DNA from: Gemmatimonadales bacterium
Lineage (GTDB): Bacteria; Gemmatimonadota; Gemmatimonadetes; Gemmatimonadales; GWC2-71-9
Reading direction: 5' to 3'
NCBI GenBank assembly: GCA_025929805.1
Contig: JAICPP010000048.1
Span: forward strand, 1-16,516
DNA: 16,516 nucleotides
Notes under the pieces: generated by a model
Seen by the model: the letters and a program-made list of their open reading frames with translations, nothing else
The model's database searches: none
Told to the model about the DNA's origin: nothing
Position numbers and translations under genes: made by a program
In this document: positions 6,138 to 12,970 of the stretch, piece after piece
How positions within the stretch are numbered: the first letter of the stretch is position 1
Layout of the letters: each line of letters opens with the position of its first letter

Positions 6138-6839
6138 TCACCAGTCCCGCTCGCCCGTTCCCCCCCGTATTGCCGGATTGCCCTGGTGGCTGCTGAGCTG
6201 TTCCCGCTCGATCGCCTCCAGCAGCTGCCGCGCCTGGGTCTCGCTCAGCTCTTCGGCCGATTCGCCTTCGCCAGCACCGTAGCCTCCACCCGCCATGGCT
6301 CCGACCGCCGCTTCCGGATTTCCTTCATATCCGGGGACGTTCATGTTGCCACGCCCGTAATCCGCCGAGCGCCCCCGGCCGGACGACCCTCCCGACTCGC
6401 GGTCCTCCCCCCGCCGTCGGAGGGCCAGCTCGAGGTTCCACTTGGCAGCTGAATCGTTGGGCGCCAGCCGGAGCGCTTGCTCGTAGGCCGTGATCGCCTC
6501 GCCAAGCAGCCGCTCCTTGTCCGAGCTCTCCTCGGCGGCTCGGACGTACGCGTTGCCCAGGTTGTAGTAGCTCCGTTGCTGGAGCCGGGGGGCGCCCGCC
6601 GTCTCCCGAAAACTTCGGGCTGCGTCCTCGTACCGTTTGAGCCGGTACAGAGTGGTGCCCAGGGCGAACTGAACTGCAGGATCTGGCCGAGCGCTGAAGG
6701 CCCGCTGAAAAGCCTGATAGGATTCGCGGTAGCGTCCTTCGGCGTAGAGTCGCTCGCCGCGGCGGGTCTCCCGCAGCGCGGTCGTGCAGGCGCCCAGACC
6801 GAGGCCAAGCACAAGGGTCGTGAGCGTCAGCCGATTCAC
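6138..6839 (-). CDS. TPR-repeat lipoprotein, BatC-like, last gene of the Bat operon
   Basis: The start is the GTG at 6839-6837, which overlaps the BatB stop as GTGA and has GGAGAG four bases upstream. The longer frame to 6914 would lie inside batB. The product (233 aa) has a lipoprotein signal, LVLGLGLGAC, with Cys18 as the lipidation site. About three tetratricopeptide repeats follow (residues 26-137; for example GERLYAEGRYRESYQAFQRA and RSYYNLGNAYVRA). Next is a Gly/Ser/Arg-rich low-complexity region (about 145-200) and a terminal helix with LSETQARQLLEAIEREQ. That tail is common in BatC/BatE-type proteins. In the Bat (aerotolerance) systems, TPR proteins are thought to bridge partners of the VWA proteins. 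It converges with the DMT gene. Confidence 0.85.
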   Translation of the reverse strand: MNRLTLTTLVLGLGLGACTTALRETRRGERLYAEGRYRESYQAFQRAFSARPDPAVQFALGTTLYRLKRYEDAARSFRETAGAPRLQQRSYYNLGNAYVRAAEESSDKERLLGEAITAYEQALRLAPNDSAAKWNLELALRRRGEDRESGGSSGRGRSADYGRGNMNVPGYEGNPEAAVGAMAGGGYGAGEGESAEELSETQARQLLEAIEREQLSSHQGNPAIRGGTGERDW

Positions 6840-7852
6840 TTGGCTCTCCGAGACCGGCTGGCGCCGAGCATTGGCTCGAGAGCCAGTGCCAGGATTGCCG
6901 CGCCCAGCGGCCATTGAAAGCGATTTGCCCTTTCGGTCGTCTCGTTTGCCGCCAGCACCCGGCGCTCCGATTGGGCCAGCTCGGCCCCCACCCGCCGCGC
7001 GGCATCAGGGGTCCACCGGGCGTAGCTGCCATTGGTCTCCCGGGCTGCGCGCCTCAGCTCCCCTTCCTCGAGACGAGTGACCACGACTCGTCCGATGTGG
7101 TCCCGGTGCCACTGCTCCGGGGCCTCGGCGCTGTCGGCTGGAACCGGTGCTCCCTCTGCCGTTCCGATGCCCAGGGCGAAAACAGGTATCCGTACCCGCC
7201 GGAGACGAGCCAGGGGCGGGCCGATGTCTCCCGATCCGCTCTCGCCGTCGGAAAGGATGAGTACGGTCTGGTAACCCCTCTCGCCGTCATGCTCGAATGT
7301 CGTGCCCGCTGCATGGAGAGCACTGGCGAGATCGGTTGCGGGGTCCCCCAGGTCGTCGGTGCTGGCTGCGTCGAGAAAGCGTTGAAAGGCGGTGTGATTC
7401 GCTGTCAGGGGAAGCTGGAGAAAGGCGCTGCCGCCGAACACAATGAGGCCGACTCGATGCTCCGGCACCGCCGCAAGCACCTGAGCGGCGGACTGCTTTG
7501 CCAGTGTCAAACGGCTCACTCCGGAATCAGCCGCATTCATCGAACGGGAGAGGTCGAGCAGCACCAACACATCTCGGCCGGCCTGGGCTCTCGAGCCCGG
7601 CTGCGTCCCCAGCTCGGGACGCGCCAGGGCCAGGAGGATCAAGCCGAGTGAGCCTGCCTTCAGGGCAAGGCGGACGGGTCGAGAACGCTTGGAAGGCAGC
7701 CGGGAGAAATCGTCCAGCAGACGCTCCTCTCCGAACCGACGCAGCGCCTGGCGCCAACGGCGGTGCTCTCGGGTGAGGCCCCACGCTGCCAACGGTACCA
7801 GCACGGAGAACACCGCCAGGTAGATGGGCTCGCCAAAGTTCAAAGAGCTCAC
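6836..7852 (-). CDS. batB: BatB: membrane-anchored VWA-domain protein
   Basis: The 338-residue protein starts at a GTG (7852-7850) that overlaps the batA stop as GTGA, with GGAG six bases upstream. Two N-terminal membrane segments (about residues 8-25 and 62-78) end in the ALARPELG motif typical of Bat proteins. A von Willebrand factor A domain follows (about 93-290) with an intact metal-ion-dependent adhesion site: Asp100-x-Ser102-x-Ser104 (DLSRS), Thr173 (PATDLA) and Asp202 (LSDGES). A C-terminal membrane segment (WPLGAAILALALEPML) completes the usual BatB layout. The VWA domain should face the periplasm and bind a divalent metal and protein partners. It is one of two paralogous VWA genes in tandem, the arrangement in which batA and batB are normally found. 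Aerotolerance and envelope roles are known from Bacteroides and Leptospira relatives but are not shown here. Confidence 0.9.
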   Translation of the reverse strand: MSSLNFGEPIYLAVFSVLVPLAAWGLTREHRRWRQALRRFGEERLLDDFSRLPSKRSRPVRLALKAGSLGLILLALARPELGTQPGSRAQAGRDVLVLLDLSRSMNAADSGVSRLTLAKQSAAQVLAAVPEHRVGLIVFGGSAFLQLPLTANHTAFQRFLDAASTDDLGDPATDLASALHAAGTTFEHDGERGYQTVLILSDGESGSGDIGPPLARLRRVRIPVFALGIGTAEGAPVPADSAEAPEQWHRDHIGRVVVTRLEEGELRRAARETNGSYARWTPDAARRVGAELAQSERRVLAANETTERANRFQWPLGAAILALALEPMLGASRSRRAK

Positions 7853-8835
7853 GGTACACTCCGAAGCCAGGTCGTTCCCAGCCCCAGCTCGAGCAACAGC
7901 AGAATCAAGGCGGGCAAGAGGAAGAAGGGGTACAGCTCACGATACTCGCGGGTCTCTCCCACCCGAACCTCGGAGCGCTCGACCTGATCGATCTGGCTCA
8001 TGATCTCCTCGAGCGCACTGCGGTCGGTGGCTCGGTAGTATCGCCCGCCGGTTCGTTCCGCCATGCGCTGAAGGGCGGCCTCGTCCCGGCTGGTGAGACG
8101 TGCCGCCGTGTTGCCTATCCGCCAGACGCTGTTCAAGGCCACGCTGGTGGTGTCCAGCGTGCTGAGGCCCACGGTCTGGATGCGTACGCCCAGCGTCCGT
8201 GCCGCCTCCGCAGCGACGAGTGGGGTAGGGCGCCCGGTGTTGTTGGCGCCGTCGGTGACGAGCACGATCGTGCTCGCCTTTGGCGGCAAGTCCTTGAGCT
8301 GGTTCAGGCTCATGGCCAGGGCCGTGCCAATGGCAGTGCCGTCCGGGAGCATGCCGATATCCACCCGTTTGATGATCCGCTGGAGCAGGGCGAGATCTGG
8401 GGTGAGCGGCGCCTGGAGAAACGCCCGCCCGGCGAAGAGCACCAGTCCGACCAGGTCGCCTTCCCGCCGTTGCACGAAGTCATTCATGACTCGCCGCGCT
8501 ACAGCTAATCGATTTCCCGGCTCAAAGTCTCCCGCCTTCATGCTGCTGGAGATATCGAGAGCGAGCATGATGTTGCGGGAGCGGAGCCGGATCTCGCGGA
8601 CGTCCCTCGGTTCCTGAGGCCGAGCCAGTGCGAGGATCAGGAGCACCGCTCCCACGAACCGGAGGACCGGCAGCAGCGCCCGCCACCGCGCTCTGGGGTC
8701 GGGCGGCGACTCCGCCAGAAAGCCCAGCGAGGGTAAGGCGAGTTGCCCGGCTGAAGCGCGCCGCCGCCGGTACCAAAGCGCGTACAACACTGGCAGGACG
8801 AGCAGGATCAGAAAGCCGGGGTCAGCGAACCGCAT
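7849..8835 (-). CDS. batA: BatA: membrane-anchored VWA-domain protein
   Basis: The 328-residue protein has N-terminal membrane segments (about 7-21 and 55-70) ending in LALARPQEPR, then a VWA domain (about 88-290). The metal site is complete: Asp94-x-Ser96-x-Ser98 (DISSS), Thr167 (DGTAIG) and Asp195 (VTDGANNTG). The DGTAIG and TDGANN forms are characteristic of BatA. A C-terminal membrane segment (YPFFLLPALILLLLELGL) follows. The ATG at 8835 lies inside the end of the BatD-like gene, giving a 14-bp overlap, and the stop overlaps the batB GTG by four bases. Together these indicate translational coupling. It is expected to act with BatB, the DUF58 protein and MoxR at the inner membrane. Confidence 0.93.
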   Translation of the reverse strand: MRFADPGFLILLVLPVLYALWYRRRRASAGQLALPSLGFLAESPPDPRARWRALLPVLRFVGAVLLILALARPQEPRDVREIRLRSRNIMLALDISSSMKAGDFEPGNRLAVARRVMNDFVQRREGDLVGLVLFAGRAFLQAPLTPDLALLQRIIKRVDIGMLPDGTAIGTALAMSLNQLKDLPPKASTIVLVTDGANNTGRPTPLVAAEAARTLGVRIQTVGLSTLDTTSVALNSVWRIGNTAARLTSRDEAALQRMAERTGGRYYRATDRSALEEIMSQIDQVERSEVRVGETREYRELYPFFLLPALILLLLELGLGTTWLRSVP

Positions 8836-9778
8836 CGGCCGCCTCCTCCGGCGATCGGGCCTCGTGCCATTCGGACAAGAGAGAGCGGCTTTGCTCGAGA
8901 AATCGCCGTGCCTCCGACGGTCCGGGCCGAGCCCGGGCGAACTTCACCAGGTCGGCTTCGATCAGCAGCTCGTGGAAACGTTGGCGCAGTTCCCTCTCGC
9001 TCAGGTGCGGAGGCAACGCCCACACCACCTCGCCCGTGGTGCGCTCGCGCGCCGGAATGGCTTCGGCCGCCTCGAGGTAATCGCGCAGGACGTCCGCCAC
9101 GGCTTGGTAGTGCCGGGCTACCTCACCTTTAGCCGGCCAGTGCTCCCGCTCGATCCTCGTGAGCTTTTCGAGGGCGATTCCATACGGCTCCGCCGGGGGT
9201 TGCGGTAGGTCATGAACCAACTCTGGCCGAGTCGCTACCGTCGCGGCTCGCCTCCGCCGCCTCCGGAGGGCGAGAAACAATCCGGTGATTAGCAGTGCTA
9301 CGATGGCGAGAGGAGCCCAGGGCGGGGGCTCGCGCTCGAGCTCCCGAATGTCCTTGAGGGGCGGGTTTCCTGCTGGAAGTATGGGAACAACGTTGATGAA
9401 GGCGGAATCGCTCCGAATCGTGGCCTGCCGCATTCCTTCCACGATTCGCATGAACGGCAGGCTGAACACCGGTAGCGGCTGTCGCCCGGGGCGGTAGAAC
9501 GCGAGCCAGGCCCGGCCGTGAAAGATGCGGTCCGGCGTACGATGCATTTTTTCGACCGAGAGCACCCGCACGCCGTTTGGAAGGGAGCCCACGGGACGGG
9601 GGACAGTATCGAGCAAGAGGTCCCGTTCGTCCAGGCGGACGCGGAACTGGAGGTTCACCGAATCACCCACGTTGGCGCGCGCGTTCTCGGGAGTGATCTG
9701 AAACGCCTGGTTCAAGCCCTGCGCCGCTACCCTGTCAGAAATACAGAGTAGCCAGGCCAGGAGAACTAGCTTCTTCAC
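8822..9778 (-). CDS. Short BatD/DUF4381-like single-pass membrane protein
   Basis: The start is the GTG at 9778-9776, which overlaps the DUF58 stop as GTGA and opens a good signal peptide (KKLVLLAWLLCIS, likely cleavage after VAA). The longer frame to 9871 lies inside the DUF58 gene. The mature part has a roughly 130-residue periplasmic beta-rich domain (ANVGDSVNLQFRVRL and AWLAFYRPGRQPLPVFSLPF), then a membrane segment (APLAIVALLITGLFLAL) and an Arg-rich stop-transfer stretch. The cytoplasmic domain (about 220-318) resembles DUF4381/BatD tails: VLRDYLEAAEAIPARERTTGE ... ELLIEADLVKFA. At 318 residues it is much shorter than classical BatD (about 500-600), which has several periplasmic repeats. 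Its position between the DUF58 and batA genes fits the BatD or DUF4381 role, possibly linking the cytoplasmic MoxR-DUF58 pair to the periplasmic VWA domains. Confidence 0.8.
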   Translation of the reverse strand: MKKLVLLAWLLCISDRVAAQGLNQAFQITPENARANVGDSVNLQFRVRLDERDLLLDTVPRPVGSLPNGVRVLSVEKMHRTPDRIFHGRAWLAFYRPGRQPLPVFSLPFMRIVEGMRQATIRSDSAFINVVPILPAGNPPLKDIRELEREPPPWAPLAIVALLITGLFLALRRRRRRAATVATRPELVHDLPQPPAEPYGIALEKLTRIEREHWPAKGEVARHYQAVADVLRDYLEAAEAIPARERTTGEVVWALPPHLSERELRQRFHELLIEADLVKFARARPGPSEARRFLEQSRSLLSEWHEARSPEEAADAVR

Positions 9779-10656
9779 CGCCGGTACATGCGTTCGCGCC
9801 GTCGAAAAAACGCGATCAGCGGCTCGGCATAGGACTCTCCGGTCTCCAGGCGCACCAGCTCCGCTCCGCACCGGCGAATATCCTGCTGCAGGGCGATGTC
9901 GAATTCCTTTGCTTGCCGTCGGAAGCGCTCCCGAGTGGCCGCTCGACCGGTATCCACCACCCGGCGGAGGCCGCTTTCGGGCTCGAGAAAGGAGGCCAAT
10001 CCAACGTCCGGCAGCTCACGCTCTCGCTGGTCGTAAAGCTGGAGCGCGATGACGTCGTGTTGCCGCGCCAGACGCTCGAGGGCTGACCGATACCCCCGGG
10101 TAAGGAAGTCGGAGACCAGGAACAGCACCGATCGGCGCCGCATGATCGAGTCCGCAAAGTCCAGTGCTCCAGCCAGGTTCGTCGCGGTGCCCGCCGGCTC
10201 AAAAGCCAGGAGATCGTTGATCACCCGCAGCACGTGCTTGCGGCCTCTGCGGGGCGGGACAAACCGTTCGACCCGGTCGGTTGCCCACATTGCGCCTACC
10301 CGATCGTTGTTCCGGGCCGCTGCCAAAGCCAGCACCGCGCACACTTCGATTGCCAGCTCGCGCTTGGTCCGGACTCTGGTGCCGAACTCCTCCGAGGCGC
10401 TGGCGTCTACCACAAAGAGGATGGTGAGCTCCCGTTCCTCCAGGTAACGCTTCACATAGGCGGTGCCGAGCCGGGCAGTGACGTTCCAGTCGATGGTGCG
10501 AATGTCGTCGCCCGGCTGGTACTCCCGAACCTCGGAGAACTCGACCCCCCGGCCCCGGAATGCGCTGGAGTATTCTCCGGCCACGATGTCCCGCACCAGG
10601 TGCCGTGTGGTGATCTCGATGCGGCGCACCTCCTGCATGACCTCTTCGGGACTCAT
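9775..10656 (-). CDS. DUF58 (VWA-like) domain protein
   Basis: The 293-residue protein carries the DUF58 signature REYQPGDDIRTIDWNVTAR (residues 44-62) followed by a VWA-like fold with DASAS (Asp84-x-Ser86-x-Ser88). GTATNLAGAL and LVSDF supply the other expected metal-site positions. No membrane segment is evident, so a cytoplasmic location is expected. DUF58 genes sit directly downstream of moxR across many bacteria, as here: the ATG overlaps the moxR stop as ATGA (10653-10656). The downstream BatD-like gene starts in a GTGA overlap at 9775-9778. It is likely a MoxR partner that recognises clients or links the ATPase to the membrane VWA proteins; this role is inferred from the family context. 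Confidence 0.93.
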   Translation of the reverse strand: MSPEEVMQEVRRIEITTRHLVRDIVAGEYSSAFRGRGVEFSEVREYQPGDDIRTIDWNVTARLGTAYVKRYLEERELTILFVVDASASEEFGTRVRTKRELAIEVCAVLALAAARNNDRVGAMWATDRVERFVPPRRGRKHVLRVINDLLAFEPAGTATNLAGALDFADSIMRRRSVLFLVSDFLTRGYRSALERLARQHDVIALQLYDQRERELPDVGLASFLEPESGLRRVVDTGRAATRERFRRQAKEFDIALQQDIRRCGAELVRLETGESYAEPLIAFFRRRERMYRR

Positions 10657-11678
10657 GGAACCGGAACGTTCTCGAAGATTTGCCTCAGGACCGCATCGGC
10701 ATCGACCCCCTCCGCGTCGGCCCGATAGGTCAGCAGGATGCGATGGCGCAACACGTCCAGACCCAGCTCCTTCACGTCGTCCGGGATGACATGGGCTCGA
10801 CCCTGCAGGAACGCGTGGGCCTTGGCCGCGCGAATCAGAAAAATTGCCGCCCGGGGAGAAGCGCCGTACTCGATGAGATGGCTGAGATTGCCCAGGCCCA
10901 TGGTATCGGGCCGGCGCGTGGCACCGATCAGATCGAGAACGTACTCCTTGATCCTTCCATCCGCGTACACCTCGTTGACCTGCTGCCGCGCAGCCAGCAC
11001 CTGCTCGGGGTTCAGCACCGGACGAGCCACCGGCTCCGACCCTTCGGTCATTCGGTCCAGTACCTCACGCTCCTCCCGCCGCTCGGGATAGATCACCACG
11101 AGCTTGAACATGAACCGATCGACCTGGGCCTCGGGGAGGGGATAGGTGCCCTCGTGCTCGATGGGATTCTGGGTGGCGAGCACCAGAAACAGCTCGGGAA
11201 GGCGAAAGGTCTGGCCACCGATCGTGACCTGCTTCTCCTGCATCGCCTCGAGCAAGGCACTCTGCACCTTGGCCGGCGCCCGGTTGATCTCGTCCGCGAG
11301 AAGGATGTTGGTAAAGATGGGCCCTTTCTGGACCGTGAAGTCACCGCTCCGCTGATTGTAGATCATGGTTCCGATCAAATCGGACGGGAGCAGGTCGGGC
11401 GTGAACTGGATGCGATGGAACCCGCCGGCAATGGTTGCGGCCATGGTCCGTACGGCCAGTGTCTTGGCGAGGCCGGGGACTCCCTCGAGGAGGACGTGAC
11501 CGTCCGCCAGGAGCGCCACGAGCAGCCGATCGAGCATGGTGCGCTGGCCCACGATCACCTTCCCCATCTCACTGGCCACGTCTGCCAGCAGCCGGCTCTC
11601 CTCCGACGTTGGGCTGCCCGGCGCCCCCGTACCATGCACGCGAACGTCCATCAGGGTTTGGTCGGGAAGCGGTCTCAT
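10653..11678 (-). CDS. moxR: MoxR-family AAA+ ATPase
   Basis: The 341-residue protein has a Walker A GVPGLAKT (66-73), a Walker B ILLADE (125-130) followed by INRAPAKVQSALLEAMQE, a sensor 1 LATQNP (168-173), the LPEAQVDRF arginine region (181-189) and a sensor 2 GASPRA near residue 280. All are intact, so it should form an ATP-hydrolysing ring. MoxR proteins are chaperone-like and work with VWA proteins in assembling or activating other proteins. The ATG at 11678 overlaps the MFS stop as ATGA. An in-frame ATG nine codons later (MDVRVHG) is an alternative start, but the coupling favours the first. Being fed from an efflux gene rather than starting its own operon is unusual. Confidence 0.95.
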   Translation of the reverse strand: MRPLPDQTLMDVRVHGTGAPGSPTSEESRLLADVASEMGKVIVGQRTMLDRLLVALLADGHVLLEGVPGLAKTLAVRTMAATIAGGFHRIQFTPDLLPSDLIGTMIYNQRSGDFTVQKGPIFTNILLADEINRAPAKVQSALLEAMQEKQVTIGGQTFRLPELFLVLATQNPIEHEGTYPLPEAQVDRFMFKLVVIYPERREEREVLDRMTEGSEPVARPVLNPEQVLAARQQVNEVYADGRIKEYVLDLIGATRRPDTMGLGNLSHLIEYGASPRAAIFLIRAAKAHAFLQGRAHVIPDDVKELGLDVLRHRILLTYRADAEGVDADAVLRQIFENVPVP

Positions 11679-12970
11679 GACGTAGCCTGGTTCGAGAGGG
11701 AGGGAGGCAGCTCCGCACCGGCTTGCGGCGCGGTGGCCGCCTGCTGCGCCAGAATCAGCCGCCGGGCATCGCCCCGCAGTCCGGGAAGCTTATAGAGAAA
11801 GATCAGCCCTGCGATGAGGCAGAACCCGCCACCCAGGGCCACCGTGGGCGTGGCACCGAGCCAGTCGGCGAGTCCGCCCGCCATGAGGGCCCCGACCGGC
11901 GCCATGCCCATGAACATCATCGAGTAGACTGCCATCACCCGGCCCCGCAATGCATCGGGCACCATCGATTGAATCAGGGTATTCGACGCCGCCATCTGGG
12001 TCATCATGGCATATCCCACCAGTGCGAGCAGGGCCACGGCCAGCCACAGGTTTCGAGCCGCCGAGAACGCCACGAGGCTCACTCCCAGACCGGTCGCCGC
12101 AAAGGCGATACTTCGGCCATATCCCTGTAGGGTTGTGCGGCGCGCCAGACTGAGGGCGCCGATGAACGCTCCTACGCCGGATGCGCCCATCAGGATTCCG
12201 AGACCACGTGCGCCGGCATCGAAGGTCTGGTCGGCGATAATCGGCATGAGCACGGCGTAGGGTGAACCCATCAGGCTCACCAGCCCCAGCAAGAGCAGCA
12301 GCGCGCGAATCGGACGCGACCCGAGCACGAAACGGAATCCTTCCGCCACGTGGGCGAGCGCGGATCCAGGTGGCTTCACCGGGCTGGTTCGACTCACCCG
12401 GATGGCGAGGAGTCCGATGATCACTGCGACATAGCTCAGCGCGTTGCCGAGGAAACACCAGCCCTCTCCCACGGTAGCCACCAGCACTCCAGCGATGGCA
12501 GGGCCTACGATACGGGCACCATTGAACATGGATGAGTTGAGCGCGATGGCGTTCTGCAGATCCTCCCGCGCCACCAGCTGAACCACGAACGACTGCCGAG
12601 CGGGAATATCAAAGGCATTTACCACACCCAGACCGGCGGCGATCGCCAGCAGGTGCCAGACCTGCACCGTCCCGCTGAGGGTCAGAAACGCCAGGAGCCC
12701 CGCCAGGCACATCGAAGCAACCTGGGTAGCGATCACGATGTGATGACGATTGTACCGATCGGCGAGTGTGCCGCCTACCGTCGAGAACAGCAGCACCGGA
12801 ATACGATTGGCAAACCCGACCACACCCAGCAGCACCGCCGACCCGGTCAGCCGATACACCAACCAGCTCTCGGCCACGGTTTGCATCCAGGTGCCGATCA
12901 GGGAGATGAGCTGGCCGCTCATGAAAAGCCGATAATTCCGGTGCCGGAGGGCCCGGAGCAGTGCGGGCAT
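11675..12970 (-). CDS. MFS exporter, MFS_3/EntS-like
   Basis: The 431-residue protein has about twelve hydrophobic segments. The N-terminal LRHRNYRLFMSGQLISLIGTWMQ and WLVYRLTGSAVLLGVVGF are characteristic of the MFS_3 (enterobactin exporter EntS-like) group. GGTLADRYNRHHI matches the loop 2-3 MFS motif. The FDIPARQSFV segment (about 145-155) is a further group signature. A 30-residue polar Ala/Gln-rich tail ends the protein. Substrates of the group include siderophores and drugs; none can be assigned here. The ATG follows the RND stop with no gap (TAA then ATG), and the stop overlaps moxR by ATGA. It therefore sits physically between the RND pump and the MoxR-Bat genes. Confidence 0.92.
   Translation of the reverse strand: MPALLRALRHRNYRLFMSGQLISLIGTWMQTVAESWLVYRLTGSAVLLGVVGFANRIPVLLFSTVGGTLADRYNRHHIVIATQVASMCLAGLLAFLTLSGTVQVWHLLAIAAGLGVVNAFDIPARQSFVVQLVAREDLQNAIALNSSMFNGARIVGPAIAGVLVATVGEGWCFLGNALSYVAVIIGLLAIRVSRTSPVKPPGSALAHVAEGFRFVLGSRPIRALLLLLGLVSLMGSPYAVLMPIIADQTFDAGARGLGILMGASGVGAFIGALSLARRTTLQGYGRSIAFAATGLGVSLVAFSAARNLWLAVALLALVGYAMMTQMAASNTLIQSMVPDALRGRVMAVYSMMFMGMAPVGALMAGGLADWLGATPTVALGGGFCLIAGLIFLYKLPGLRGDARRLILAQQAATAPQAGAELPPSLSNQATS

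Noticed and set aside
5212..6282. 356-codon plus-strand frame overlapping the DMT exporter
   Set aside because: It is out of frame with the EamA protein, Arg/Gly-rich and without membrane segments; the EamA frame is clearly the real one.
6325..7032. 235-codon minus-strand frame across the BatB/BatC junction
   Set aside because: It is Arg/Pro/Ser-rich and out of frame with both the TPR lipoprotein and the VWA protein, which have convincing domains.
10680..11795. 371-codon plus-strand open frame opposite moxR
   Set aside because: It covers a MoxR gene with all AAA+ motifs intact on the other strand; its own product shows no recognisable domain.
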